A DNA stretch of 43,657 nt from Bdellovibrionales bacterium. GTDB lineage: Bacteria; Bdellovibrionota; Bdellovibrionia; Bdellovibrionales; UBA1609. A program made the position numbers and the translations under genes. The notes under the pieces are model-generated. The model ran no database searches, was not told where the DNA came from, and worked only from the letters and a program-made list of their open reading frames with translations. The stretch lies in the NCBI GenBank assembly GCA_020850475.1, contig JADZEO010000124.1, forward strand, positions 1 through 43,657. The letters are read 5' to 3'. Of this stretch, positions 1-8,377 are shown one piece after another (the first letter of the stretch is position 1; every line of letters begins with the position of its first letter).

Positions 1-2
1 GG

Positions 3-512
3 GGGGCCACTCTTGAGGAGACCCTAGAAGCGATGGTCGATGTCTACTTGTCAAAGCACGACCCCACTGAGCGGGCGAAGCGCCAACTGCTGCGTGGCAA
101 ATTAAACCTTGAACAAGTCTTAAGACCTGCTGCCGAAATGGGTGCGTCAAACGCAATTGGCGAAAAAACCGCACGTAAACAATCAGACGGCGGTGAACAG
201 GCCAGCGTACCCGTACAGACAAGCGTACCCGTACAGGCAAGCGTACCTGTACGGACAAGCGCACGTGAACAGGCCAACAAGCGACGCCCACTCGCTGCGG
301 CGACCAAGCACCGGGTGTTTTTAAAATTCGGTGCGAGGTGTAGCCACATTAATAATCAAGGGGAGCGCTGTTCTGAGAACAAATTCCTGGAGGTTCACCA
401 CCTCAAGCCACTTCACTTGGGTGGAGATGATCGACTGGAGAATCTCACTTTGCTTTGTTCGGGGCACCATCGGGGGGTTCATTTGAATCATTTGAATCAT
501 TTGGGTCATTAG
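3..512 (+). CDS. HNH endonuclease, C-terminal part (5' end outside window)
   Basis: The frame is open to the left edge, and the first ATG (33) lies inside what reads as continuing protein, so the true start is probably upstream. The C-terminal ~60 residues form an HNH nuclease core: a zinc-type Cys pair (ARCSH...GERCSE), then LEVHHLKP, an Asn in DRLENLTLLC and a final GHHRGVH. HNH proteins of this layout cut DNA with a metal-bound His pair; many copies of this general type occur in Bdellovibrio-like genomes, with no established role. Between the N-terminal part and the nuclease is a low-complexity linker built from 18-bp DNA repeats (VPVQ-type units). The last ten residues (HLNHLNHLGH) are encoded by a 9-bp microsatellite that continues beyond the stop, so the present C terminus may be set by repeat expansion. 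The nuclease assignment is solid; target and function are unknown. Confidence 0.8.
   Translation, partial: GATLEETLEAMVDVYLSKHDPTERAKRQLLRGKLNLEQVLRPAAEMGASNAIGEKTARKQSDGGEQASVPVQTSVPVQASVPVRTSAREQANKRRPLAAATKHRVFLKFGARCSHINNQGERCSENKFLEVHHLKPLHLGGDDRLENLTLLCSGHHRGVHLNHLNHLGH
203..274 (+). repeat. 18-bp tandem repeat within HNH gene
   Basis: Four adjacent 18-base units of the form AAGCGTACCCGTACAGRC (203-220, 221-238, 239-256, 257-274), the last more diverged. They stay in frame and encode repeated S-V-P-V-Q/R-x units forming a probable flexible linker between the N-terminal segment and the nuclease domain. Confidence 0.8.
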
Positions 513-563
513 AACCATTAGAACGATTAGAATCATTTAGTATCATTAAGTATCATTAGAACG
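483..563 (+). repeat. 9-10-bp tandem repeat spanning HNH stop codon
   Basis: Consecutive nonamers of the type TTGAATCAT / TAGAACCAT run from 483 to 536, followed by two 10-base variants and a partial unit. The stop codon TAG of the HNH gene (510-512) is itself the start of one repeat unit, so the array is half coding and half non-coding. Confidence 0.8.
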
Positions 564-585
564 GATGCGTTGGTCCCTTCAGGCC

Positions 586-724
586 GTCGCCGCTGCCTTC
601 GTCACCGTCACTGCCTCGGTCACCGACCCCGACTCTGACTCCGCCACTGCCTCTGAGGCCGACACTGACGCTGACACTGACGCTGACGCTGACACTGACG
701 CCGACACTGACGCCGATTCCGATG
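586..724 (+). repeat. GAC-NCN hexamer tract (locus 1 of 3)
   Basis: A purine/pyrimidine-regular tract of GACACT, GACGCT and GACGCC hexamers, cleanest at 661-723. An open frame from 565 reads through it as Asp-Thr/Asp-Ala repeats (to 939), but it overlaps the minus-strand gene at 794-1336, has no clear ribosome binding site and no domain, so I do not call it a gene. Similar tracts occur at 13908-13949 and 22974-23056. Confidence 0.75.
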
Positions 725-793
725 TGGCCATGGGTGGTCGGCATCAGCCTTCACTACGATTTGGGTTCCGGGGATACGAGCTACGCCGTGACT

Positions 794-1336
794 TTAAGCG
801 GTACCGGATACTAGCCACTCTTGAGGACGCATCCAAAGCTGAACTTCAAGGTTCAACGGATTATCGGCTGGCAGATCGGGATGACGAAATAAATCTTCGA
901 GCTCGGTCAAACAGTAGACTTGGCGGCACAAGGGGTTGAGATAACGACCCCCAATTTGTCGCCGGTACTCATCATCAAACGCCAAAAGACTGTCGCCGTA
1001 GGTGAAGCTGAGATGGCGAGGGTCCATGTCACTGAGCCGTACACAGTAGGCTTTATTTGAGGGACGCTCTTCAAACTGGTGGTTGCGTCCGAGAAAACAA
1101 TAAAAGGGATGATCGAGGAGCGGTTGCCCCCCTTTAGTCAGAAACATTTCGCGAAGTTTTACTTCCACCGCTCTTCGCCGCGGCAGGTAGTTTTTGTCAG
1201 CAAAGCGCGCCAAGCCCCACGTGGTGCTTTCGGTCATTTGCGAGATGATCGTCGACCAATTCTCTTCGGGTTCACTCGTCACCGACCGAAAGGGTTCGCT
1301 GCGATTGTAATGGACAATCCACTCAGAACGACTCAC
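794..1336 (-). CDS. Conserved-looking protein of unknown function
   Basis: I do not recognise the family. The product is 180 residues, soluble, rich in aromatic and charged residues, without signal peptide or membrane segment. It contains patches that look well folded (for example FYCFLGRNHQFEERPSNKAY and GGRYLNPLCRQVYCLTELED). The start is GTG at 1336: an AGGAGG sits seven bases upstream, and the in-frame codon just before the GTG is a stop. An ATG four bases earlier in another frame would give only a five-codon peptide. It faces the HNH gene across the microsatellite region and is divergent from the subtilase gene at 1532. The ribosome binding site and protein-like composition support a real gene. 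Confidence 0.65.
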   Translation of the reverse strand: MSRSEWIVHYNRSEPFRSVTSEPEENWSTIISQMTESTTWGLARFADKNYLPRRRAVEVKLREMFLTKGGQPLLDHPFYCFLGRNHQFEERPSNKAYCVRLSDMDPRHLSFTYGDSLLAFDDEYRRQIGGRYLNPLCRQVYCLTELEDLFRHPDLPADNPLNLEVQLWMRPQEWLVSGTA

Positions 1337-1531
1337 TCATCTACCTCCTGATCCAAACTCAGGTGAAGCCCTTCACCTGCGAGACTCCCCAAACGAAGTA
1401 TTCTAAAAGCTTATAACGACTATCAAGATGATTCGCCGTGTTTATTTTGAGAATCTTCTTTGAGCCGGCCTAGGCTCGTGATTCAATTTTTTCCTGGCAG
1501 ACCAAGGCAAACCAGAACCAATGGAGGGAAT

Positions 1532-3646
1532 ATGGTTTCACGGATGATGGTCGCCGTTATGCTCTTGGCTTTGGGTCAAGCAGCGCTAGCGGGCGAAGTA
1601 TTGCGGTTGCAAGCGGGCGATGTAAAGCCCAACGATGTATCAAGTCTTTCGCGCTTTATGGCCACAGCCGATCGCGCCCAGTTGGCGAGCACGCGCCTCT
1701 ATGTCGTGCAGTTTAAGGACGCGATCAAAAATCAAGATCGAGAGCTCTTAAACTCGAAAGGACTTCGGCTCCATCAGTACCTGCCGGACGATGCCTTCCT
1801 CGTCGAGGGCGAGCCCTCAGCAATTCGGGCAGCAACCGAATTAAGCCAGGTGCAAGCAGTGATCCCCTTTCTCCCGCAATGGAAAAAGAGTCAGGATTTA
1901 CCCAAGGCCAGTGTCTTCAATCAAGAGCAAGTCGCGATGGTCCATGTCCAGCTCACCTCCGAAGCCAAGGCCAAGGCCTTTGCCTCTGAGTTGGGGGCGC
2001 GTGGGCAGATTCTCGAGGGCAAAGGCGATTCCTATTTTGTGCGAGTGGCACTCAATCAGATCGACGAAGTCACTAAGTTAGACTCAGTGTTGTGGGTTCA
2101 GGCTTACCAACCGATGAAATTGCAACATATTGATATGCGGGAAGCCACTGTCGCCTACGGTGCAATTTCTCCTCTCGACGGTGATTACACCGACCTCACC
2201 GGATTTGAGTCCGGCACTCGCATTATGGGCTTTGATGAAACTTGGGGCCGCGGGCTCACCGGAAAGAATCAAACCGTGAGTATGGCCGACACGGGCCTTG
2301 ATAGCGGTAACAAGTCGACCCTCTTTGGCGATTTTGCCAATGTTTCGAAAGGCTACTCGTTTGGTATTGGCGCCAATGACTGGGCGGACTCCATGGGCCA
2401 TGGTACTCACGTGGCGGGCTCAGTGATGGGCGGGGGAGTCGCCTCGGGGGGAAAAATTCGTGGGGGAGCTTTTGAAGCGCAAATGATTCCACAGGGAATG
2501 TGGTCACCCGTTATCGATAACCTCACCGTGCCTGCAAAATTGAAGCAGCTTTTTGAACCCGCCTTTGCCGATGGGGCTCGCATTCACACCAATTCATGGG
2601 GTGGTGGCCAGGTTCCCGGGGCTTACGACAACTATGCAGCACAAGTGGATACTTTTGTGTGGGAAAACCCCGACATGCTGATCTTGTTTGCGGCCGGTAA
2701 CAATGGGGTCGATAAAAATAAAGACGGCAAGATCGATATGAATTCCATGGCTTCACCTGGTTCAGCCAAGAACGTACTCACCGTTGGTGCCTCTGAGAAC
2801 TTGGTTCTTAAGGGCGGCATTCAACGTAAGTTAGGTGAACTGCTCAATGGCGAGCCTTGGGGCACGGAGCCGCTGAAGAGTGACACTCTGTCGAACAGCG
2901 CTGACGGTATGGCCGCCTTTTCGTCTCGCGGTCCTTGCCGCGATGGCCGGATCAAGCCCGATATTGTGGCACCAGGAACAAATGTGCTGAGCAACTGTTC
3001 TCATGTGCAAGGGGCGAGTCCCTTGTGGGGTAACTACAACCCTGATTACTGCTGGTCAGGTGGAACTTCCATGTCGACTCCGCTCGCCGCCGGCGCGGCC
3101 GCCGTTCTACGTCAGTATCTAGCGAGTGAGTGGAACAACACCGCTCCTAGCGCAGCTTTGATGAAAGCTCTGCTGATGAACTCGGCCGACGATATGTACC
3201 CAGGACAATATGGAACAGGGGCCACGCAAGAGTTGCCGACTCGCGCACCCAACTCGATTGAAGGTTTTGGTCGCCTCAACATCGACAAAGCCACTCCGCC
3301 TAAGAGCACCGATTATTATTATGAAATGATCGATCAAAAGGTGGGCGTAGGAACAGGTGAAACCTTCACGCAAAATATTTCGGTCCCGGCGGGATCGGTG
3401 CGTGTGACTCTGGTTTACACCGATGCCCCTGGTGCGCCGAATGCCGCCAAGGCCTTGGTGAATAACCTGGATTTGGAAGTCAGTTCCTCGGCTGGCACCA
3501 AGACCAGTGCCAGCACCGTCGACAATTCAGAACAGATTTTGCTGAGCAACGTGGCAGCCGGTACCCTCACTCTAAAGGTGGTGGGTAAATCCGTGCCCCA
3601 AGGCCGCAACGGCAAGCAGCACTTTGCTGTGGTCGTGACTCGCTAA
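1532..3646 (+). CDS. Exported subtilisin-like (S8) serine protease, KP-43 type
   Basis: An S8 subtilase with all catalytic elements: Asp in MADTGLDSG (codon at 2288), His in GHGTHVAGS (2399), oxyanion Asn in FAAGNNG and Ser in SGGTSMSTP (3068). From the ATG at 1532 these are about D253, H290 and S513 of 704 residues. That start is chosen because GGAGGG lies just before it and a signal peptide follows directly (hydrophobic core, then QAALA before GEV); an in-frame GTG-type start at 1460 would add 24 unlikely residues. About 200 residues of propeptide precede the catalytic domain. The C-terminal ~120 residues, with VTLVYTDAPGAP and NNLDLEV, resemble the beta-barrel domain following the catalytic domain in KP-43-like subtilases. 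It stands alone, closed by a terminator, and probably degrades external or periplasmic protein. Confidence 0.93.
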   Translation: MVSRMMVAVMLLALGQAALAGEVLRLQAGDVKPNDVSSLSRFMATADRAQLASTRLYVVQFKDAIKNQDRELLNSKGLRLHQYLPDDAFLVEGEPSAIRAATELSQVQAVIPFLPQWKKSQDLPKASVFNQEQVAMVHVQLTSEAKAKAFASELGARGQILEGKGDSYFVRVALNQIDEVTKLDSVLWVQAYQPMKLQHIDMREATVAYGAISPLDGDYTDLTGFESGTRIMGFDETWGRGLTGKNQTVSMADTGLDSGNKSTLFGDFANVSKGYSFGIGANDWADSMGHGTHVAGSVMGGGVASGGKIRGGAFEAQMIPQGMWSPVIDNLTVPAKLKQLFEPAFADGARIHTNSWGGGQVPGAYDNYAAQVDTFVWENPDMLILFAAGNNGVDKNKDGKIDMNSMASPGSAKNVLTVGASENLVLKGGIQRKLGELLNGEPWGTEPLKSDTLSNSADGMAAFSSRGPCRDGRIKPDIVAPGTNVLSNCSHVQGASPLWGNYNPDYCWSGGTSMSTPLAAGAAAVLRQYLASEWNNTAPSAALMKALLMNSADDMYPGQYGTGATQELPTRAPNSIEGFGRLNIDKATPPKSTDYYYEMIDQKVGVGTGETFTQNISVPAGSVRVTLVYTDAPGAPNAAKALVNNLDLEVSSSAGTKTSASTVDNSEQILLSNVAAGTLTLKVVGKSVPQGRNGKQHFAVVVTR

Positions 3647-3684
3647 AAGGTGCCTGCTACTTTTTGGTAGGAACCAGACCGAAT

Positions 3685-3715
3685 AAGGACGCTCCTCACA
3701 GGGCGTCCTTTTTTA
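3685..3715 (+). terminator. Rho-independent terminator after S8 protease
   Basis: Perfect 8-bp stem AAGGACGC (3685-3692) / GCGTCCTT (3703-3710) with a ten-base loop and a T run. Just upstream (about 3650-3680) is a second, imperfect hairpin. Confidence 0.85.
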
Positions 3716-3752
3716 TTACTGATCGATTTGGTTAGGCCCGGTCTCCGGCGAA

Positions 3753-5423
3753 CTAAGCGCGATCACCGGCAAGAGTGACGGAGCGATTAAAAATTAGAGC
3801 CCCGGGCTTGGAGTCGACGCTGTCGAGGCAAAAGTAGCCCAATCGCTCAAACTGAAAAGACTCGCCGACTTTGGCTTCCGCCAAACCCGGCTCGATCGGG
3901 CAGGACTTGAGCGTCTTCAGAGACGCGGGATTCAAGAATTCGGTGAAGTGCTTTTCTTTGTCGCCCAGTGGATTGGCGACGGTGTACAACCGATCATAGA
4001 GCCGCACTTCCGCGTGTTGGGCGTGACGCGCCGATACCCAGTGAATGATGCCGTTAACTTTACGGCCCTCAGGCTTTTTGCCCAGCGTATTGGGATCATG
4101 AGTACAATGGAGCTCCACGATTTGTCCGGAATTGTCTTTAATGACCTTCTCGCACTTCACAATGTACGAGTAGCGCAGGCGCACTTCCCCGCCTGGTTTG
4201 AGGCGCAAATAATCTTTCGGTGGATTCTCCGAAAAATCTTCGCGTTCAATAAGGATCTCGCGACCAAAGGGCATGGCGCGTTTGCCGAGCTCCGGCTTAC
4301 CGGGATGGTTGGAAACTTGAAGCTGCTCGACCTGATCTTCCGGATAACTCGTAATAATCACCTTGAGCGGATTGAGGACCGCCATTCGGCGTTGGGCATT
4401 CTCATTGAGATCCGCCCGCAAACTTTCTTCCAACAGGCTAATATCTTGAATCGACTCGCTCTTACTTACGCCTGAGGCAAAGGCCACGTTACGGATTGAG
4501 GCTGGAGTGTAGCCTCGTCGTCTGAGTCCTCGCAGAGTCGGCATGCGGGGGTCGTCCCAACCGCTCACGTGCTGATCGGTCACGAGTTCCTTCAACTGCC
4601 GCTTTCCCAAAGCCAGGTAATTGAGCTTAAACTTTGCAAATTCAATTTGCTGGGGATGAACGGGAGTCTTCAACTCGTCGAGCACCCAATCATAAAGGGG
4701 GCGATGGTCTTCAAATTCCAGTGTGCAAATGGAGTGGGTGATCCCCTCAATCTCGTCGGAAAGACAGTGAGTAAAATCATACAAGGGGTAGATGCACCAC
4801 TTGTCGCCCGTCACTGGATGGCGGGCGTGGCGAATGCGGTAAATGAGAGGGTCGCGCATGTTCATATTGCCCGAGCTCATGTCGATCTTAGCCCGCAAGG
4901 TGTGCGCTCCGTCGGGAAACTCTCCCTGGCGCATGCGCTCGAACAAATCGAGGTTTTCTTGGACCGACCGATTGCGGAATTTGCTCGGTCGCCCTGGAGT
5001 GGTCAAATCTCCCCGGTACTCACGCACTTCGTCTTCCGTCATGCTGCAAACGTAGGCTTTATCCTTTCGAATTAGGCCAACGGCATAATCATAGAGTTGG
5101 TCAAAATAATCAGAGGCATGGCGGAGCTCATGCCAAGAAAAGCCAAGCCAGCGAATATCGTCCTTAATGGCTTCGATAAACTCAATGTCTTCCGCCAAGG
5201 GATTGGTATCGTCAAAGCGCAGATTGCACTTGCCGCCATATTTTTGCGCAATCCCAAAATTGAGGCAAATGGATTTGGCGTGACCGATGTGCAGGTACCC
5301 ATTGGGCTCGGGAGGGAATCGCGTATGAACTCGTCCGCCAAAACGGCCCGACTGATTGTGTTCGGCAATAATGGCGTCAATAAAGTTGTCCACTAACGGG
5401 ACTGTCGGTTTGTCCGTTCCCAT
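3753..5423 (-). CDS. glnS: Glutamine--tRNA ligase
   Basis: Class I aminoacyl-tRNA synthetase charging tRNA-Gln with glutamine in the cytoplasm. The 556-residue length is normal for bacterial GlnRS. The ATP-binding HIGH motif is at residues 45-48 in FPPEPNGYLHIGHAKS, the FDDTNP segment characteristic of the GlnRS/GluRS family follows, and the KMSKS equivalent is ASGVSKSES near residue 275, followed by the anticodon-binding beta-barrels (VSARHAQHAEVRLYDRL, SFQFERLGYFC). The Gln-type rather than Glu-type catalytic loop, plus a separate gltX at 6879, makes the assignment firm and implies direct Gln-tRNA synthesis. It is convergent with the S8 protease and divergent from the asparaginase-like gene, with 79 bp between their start codons. 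Confidence 0.96.
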   Translation of the reverse strand: MGTDKPTVPLVDNFIDAIIAEHNQSGRFGGRVHTRFPPEPNGYLHIGHAKSICLNFGIAQKYGGKCNLRFDDTNPLAEDIEFIEAIKDDIRWLGFSWHELRHASDYFDQLYDYAVGLIRKDKAYVCSMTEDEVREYRGDLTTPGRPSKFRNRSVQENLDLFERMRQGEFPDGAHTLRAKIDMSSGNMNMRDPLIYRIRHARHPVTGDKWCIYPLYDFTHCLSDEIEGITHSICTLEFEDHRPLYDWVLDELKTPVHPQQIEFAKFKLNYLALGKRQLKELVTDQHVSGWDDPRMPTLRGLRRRGYTPASIRNVAFASGVSKSESIQDISLLEESLRADLNENAQRRMAVLNPLKVIITSYPEDQVEQLQVSNHPGKPELGKRAMPFGREILIEREDFSENPPKDYLRLKPGGEVRLRYSYIVKCEKVIKDNSGQIVELHCTHDPNTLGKKPEGRKVNGIIHWVSARHAQHAEVRLYDRLYTVANPLGDKEKHFTEFLNPASLKTLKSCPIEPGLAEAKVGESFQFERLGYFCLDSVDSKPGALIFNRSVTLAGDRA

Positions 5424-5468
5424 GGTTCACATCCTCAGGTTTCTCTCTATGGCATACCATGAAAGCCA

Positions 5469-5496
5469 TTGCGACTAAAATAAAATGTGATATTTC
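5469..5496 (+). promoter_or_regulatory. Possible promoter of the asparaginase-like gene
   Basis: TTGCGA (5469-5474), 16 bases, then TATTTC (5491-5496). Transcription would start at about 5503, which is the A of the start codon, and there is no Shine-Dalgarno sequence before that codon. The -10 match is only three of six, so this is tentative. Confidence 0.3.
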
Positions 5497-5502
5497 AATG
5501 AC

Positions 5503-6018
5503 ATGGATAAAAAGCAAATACACATTCTCACCACCGGCGGAACCATCGAGAAATCCTACAGCGAAGTCGATGGCGATCTAAAAAATCGTGAATCCTTACT
5601 GGAAAAAAAGCTGCTCCAGCGCCTTCGTTTGCCTTACACCGACGTCAAGCTTTCTTCGCTGATGGCGAAGGACTCTTTGCACATGACCGCGGAAGATCGC
5701 GAGATCGTGTGGCAGGCCCTGCAATCGAGGTTCGCTGACAAAATACCTGTACTCATTTTGCACGGGACCGACACCATGGAAGAGACCCTGAGGTACTGTC
5801 ACCACAAGCGCCCGCAACCCCCGGTGGCGGTGGTGTTTACGGGGGCCATGAAGCCCGTTGGTTTTGACGATTCAGACGCAACTCAGAACTTTATCGAGGC
5901 CCTCGTGCTCGCCCAGTACGTCCCGCCGGGCTATTACATTTCGTTTCACAACCACCTTTTCCTGGGGCCAAAGGTGACAAAAAACCGCCAAACCGGCACT
6001 TTTGAATCAATGCCATAG
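5503..6018 (+). CDS. Asparaginase N-terminal-domain protein (single domain)
   Basis: The product matches only the N-terminal domain of type I/II L-asparaginases: TTGGTIEKS at residues 10-18 (nucleophile Thr region) and ILHGTDTMEET near residue 88 (second catalytic Thr-Asp pair), then VVFTGAMKP. Full asparaginases have ~330 residues with a C-terminal domain; this one ends at 171 with a normal stop, and nothing resembling the second domain follows. Short asparaginase-domain proteins are known, so this may be a natural family rather than a truncation; hydrolysis of asparagine or another amide is plausible but unproven. No ribosome binding site precedes the ATG. The neighbour glnS also concerns amide amino acids, but the two are divergently transcribed. 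Confidence 0.85.
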   Translation: MDKKQIHILTTGGTIEKSYSEVDGDLKNRESLLEKKLLQRLRLPYTDVKLSSLMAKDSLHMTAEDREIVWQALQSRFADKIPVLILHGTDTMEETLRYCHHKRPQPPVAVVFTGAMKPVGFDDSDATQNFIEALVLAQYVPPGYYISFHNHLFLGPKVTKNRQTGTFESMP

Positions 6019-6164
6019 GGTGTTTCTCGCAAAAAAATTCTGCCCCTTTTGGGCACCTAATGCAGAGTATCTTTACAGTTCAGTGAGGTAGGTGGCCGAT
6101 CTAGGAGGGCTTTTCCCCTCTGGAATGTGAAGTTTTTTCACGGACCATGTTGTTTTCATATTAT

Positions 6165-6193
6165 TTGATAAGTCGTGTCAAAAGTGATATAAC
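6165..6193 (+). promoter_or_regulatory. Sigma-70-type promoter of carD
   Basis: TTGATA (6165-6170), exactly 17 bases, then TATAAC (6188-6193): each differs from consensus at one position. The predicted leader of ~57 nt contains a small hairpin (about 6208-6216 with 6221-6230) before the GGAGG of carD. The rest of the 239-base gap (6019-6164) shows only a weak TGCCC/GGGCA hairpin. Confidence 0.7.
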
Positions 6194-6257
6194 CGGAGGT
6201 CTCTCAGAGGTTTGCCTTGGGGCAGAACCTATTAAGCCACTTGCTGGAGGTTGACGG

Positions 6258-6749
6258 ATGGCTTCATCTTTCAAGGTTGGGGACAACGCGGTCTATCCTG
6301 GACATGGCGTTGGCCAAGTCACCGCGATTGAAACCAAAGAAATTTTGGGTTCGAAGCAGACATTCTACACCATCCAGATTCTTGAATCTGGAATGAAGAT
6401 CATGGTTCCAAAGAACAATGCTGAAACCGTGGGGCTTCGACCCATTATCAGCAAGTTGGAAGCAGCTAAGGTTTTGGGAATCTTGCGCGAAACTAATGTC
6501 AAAGTTGATAACCAGACCTGGAACCGCCGCTATCGTGAGTACATGGAGAAGATTAAGACCGGATCGGTCTATGAAATTGCCGAAGTGCTACGCGATCTGG
6601 TCGTTCTTAAAGTCGACAAAGAACTTTCATTTGGTGAGAGAAAGATGCTCGACACAGCCCGCAATCTCTTGCTGAAAGAACTGACACTGGCGACGAGCAC
6701 GGACGAGCTCAAGCAAGAAGAAGGTATTGCGGCCATCTTCGATATCTAA
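6258..6749 (+). CDS. carD: CarD/CdnL-family RNA polymerase-binding regulator
   Basis: CarD-family proteins bind the RNA polymerase beta subunit through an N-terminal Tudor-like domain and stabilise open promoter complexes, especially at rRNA promoters. Here the N-terminal ~60 residues carry the hallmark FKVGDNAVYPGHGVGQVTAI and the IMVPKNNAETVGLRPI segment. The remaining ~100 residues form the helical DNA-contacting domain, including NRRYREYMEKIKTGSVYEIAE, a conserved stretch (given here one residue under its full length limit as NRRYREYMEK then IKTGS). The 163-residue length is typical. GGAGG is spaced six bases before the ATG; a strong promoter lies upstream and a terminator downstream, so it is monocistronic and probably highly expressed. 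CarD is widespread in Bdellovibrionota, Myxococcota and related phyla. Confidence 0.93.
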   Translation: MASSFKVGDNAVYPGHGVGQVTAIETKEILGSKQTFYTIQILESGMKIMVPKNNAETVGLRPIISKLEAAKVLGILRETNVKVDNQTWNRRYREYMEKIKTGSVYEIAEVLRDLVVLKVDKELSFGERKMLDTARNLLLKELTLATSTDELKQEEGIAAIFDI

Positions 6750-6777
6750 AAGCTTCTTTGACCATTGAATTGGAAGA

Positions 6778-6811
6778 AATCCAGGCCTCCCCGAGTCCTG
6801 GATTTTTTTTT
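6778..6811 (+). terminator. Rho-independent terminator after carD
   Basis: Perfect 8-bp stem AATCCAGG (6778-6785) / CCTGGATT (6797-6804), 11-base loop, followed by nine T. It separates carD from the gltX operon. Confidence 0.9.
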
Positions 6812-6878
6812 GTTCTCTCAGGTAAAGGCCTGGGAGTAGACTCATCGATGAGTGACTTTTTGAGATGAGGAAAAACGA

Positions 6879-8363
6879 ATGGCATCTTCCACCAACTCCG
6901 CTTTTCGGGTTCGCTTCGCGCCCAGTCCGACTGGCTACTTGCACGTGGGCGGGGCGAGGACAGCGCTTTATTGTTATTTATTAGCCCGCCACATGGGCGG
7001 AGCCTTCGTCTTGCGAATTGAGGACACCGACGAGGAGCGCTCAACTGAAGAGTCCATGCGGATGCAGATTGCTGATTTGGAATGGTTGGGGCTTAGGTGG
7101 GACGAAGGGCCTCACCCGCAGACGCTGAAGGATTTAGGGCCTCACGGGCCCTATCGCCAGAGCCAGCGTAAACACCTCTATCAGGACTACGCCCAACGCC
7201 TCATTAAGTCGGGCCACGCATTTTATTGTTTTATGACCGACGAAGAACTCGAGCAGCAGCGAAAGCAGGCTGAAGCTTCAGGCCAGGCCCAGCAAATCTT
7301 AAGTCCTTATCGCGATCGGGCTTTGAGTGAAGCCCAAGCGCGGCTCGCGCGTGGGGAGAAGGCAGCGATCCGTTTCAAGGTGAACCCGGTTAAGCGCGAT
7401 TATGTGTTGAATGATTTGGTTCGTGGCGAAGTGGTTTTTCCTTCGGATATGGTCGGTGATTTTGTGTTGATTCGGTCGAGCGGAATGCCGGTGTACAACT
7501 TTTGCTGTGTCATTGACGACGTGTTGATGCAGATCAGTCACGTTTATCGCGCAGAAGAACACTTAAGCAACACGCTTCGCCAGATGATGATTTACGAGGC
7601 TTTGGGAGCGAAACTTCCGCAGTTTGGTCACTTGTCGATCATCTTAGGACCCGACAAACAAAAACTCAGCAAGCGCCACGGGGCCACGAGTTGCAACGAG
7701 TATCGACTCAACGGCTATTTGCCTCAAGCCATCAATAACTTTATTGCCATGTTGGGGTGGAGTTCGCCCAAAGGGCAAGAGATCATGTCGATGGCAGAAA
7801 TGACCGAGCAAATTTCCTTGGACCGCTTTAATTCTTCGCCCGCGGTTTTTGATGACCAAAAACTCAAGTGGGTGAATGCGAGCCACTTGCGGGCCTTACC
7901 CGATGACGAGTTATGGACCTTGATTCAACCATTTTTGGAGTCGGCGGGCATCAAAGTGCCGAGTGATACGGGCTGGCGCCATCGAGCCTTGGAATTGATG
8001 AAGCCTTACATGAGTACCCTGGCGGACAGCGTGGAGTTGTTTAAACCGCTTGCTCGGGGATCCTTTCAAGTATTACCCGAGGCTCAAGAGACTCTGGCTT
8101 GGGAATCCAGTCGAGCGGTGGTGGGCAAGTGGATGGAGATCATTCAAGGCCACCCCAAGGCTCACCTCAGTGAAGAGGAGTTTAATGCGGCTCAGGAGCA
8201 GGTCAAATCGTCCTGCCAGGTCAAGGGCAAGTTTTTGTTTATGCCCATTCGCGTGGCAGTGCTGGGTAAACCCCATGGTGCTGAGCTCAAGATCTTGGTT
8301 CCTCTGCTCGACAAATCAGAACTTGTGGCTCGCGCCCAAACCGTTCTTAACGGCATGGCCTAA
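6879..8363 (+). CDS. gltX: Glutamate--tRNA ligase
   Basis: Class I synthetase attaching glutamate to tRNA-Glu. 494 residues, the usual size. HIGH-type motif HVGG at residues 22-25 in APSPTGYLHVGGARTAL; KLSKRHG at 262-268 is the KMSKS loop; IEDTDEERS and the MPVYNFCCVIDD segment are characteristic GluRS sequences. The C-terminal third is the helical anticodon-binding cage. The ATG is preceded by GATGAGGAA at suitable spacing. First gene of a compact operon: 14 bases separate it from cysS, then uvrB and uvrC. With glnS present, this enzyme is probably a discriminating GluRS rather than one that also mischarges tRNA-Gln (inference). Confidence 0.96.
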   Translation: MASSTNSAFRVRFAPSPTGYLHVGGARTALYCYLLARHMGGAFVLRIEDTDEERSTEESMRMQIADLEWLGLRWDEGPHPQTLKDLGPHGPYRQSQRKHLYQDYAQRLIKSGHAFYCFMTDEELEQQRKQAEASGQAQQILSPYRDRALSEAQARLARGEKAAIRFKVNPVKRDYVLNDLVRGEVVFPSDMVGDFVLIRSSGMPVYNFCCVIDDVLMQISHVYRAEEHLSNTLRQMMIYEALGAKLPQFGHLSIILGPDKQKLSKRHGATSCNEYRLNGYLPQAINNFIAMLGWSSPKGQEIMSMAEMTEQISLDRFNSSPAVFDDQKLKWVNASHLRALPDDELWTLIQPFLESAGIKVPSDTGWRHRALELMKPYMSTLADSVELFKPLARGSFQVLPEAQETLAWESSRAVVGKWMEIIQGHPKAHLSEEEFNAAQEQVKSSCQVKGKFLFMPIRVAVLGKPHGAELKILVPLLDKSELVARAQTVLNGMA

Positions 8364-8377
8364 CCAGGAGAAGTAAC

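Noticed and set aside
565-939. 124-codon plus-strand frame rich in Asp-Thr/Asp-Ala
   Set aside because: It is produced by the hexamer microsatellite, overlaps a better-supported minus-strand gene (794-1336) and has no ribosome binding site.
3948-5075. Long plus-strand frames opposite glnS
   Set aside because: Antisense shadows of a firmly identified gene.
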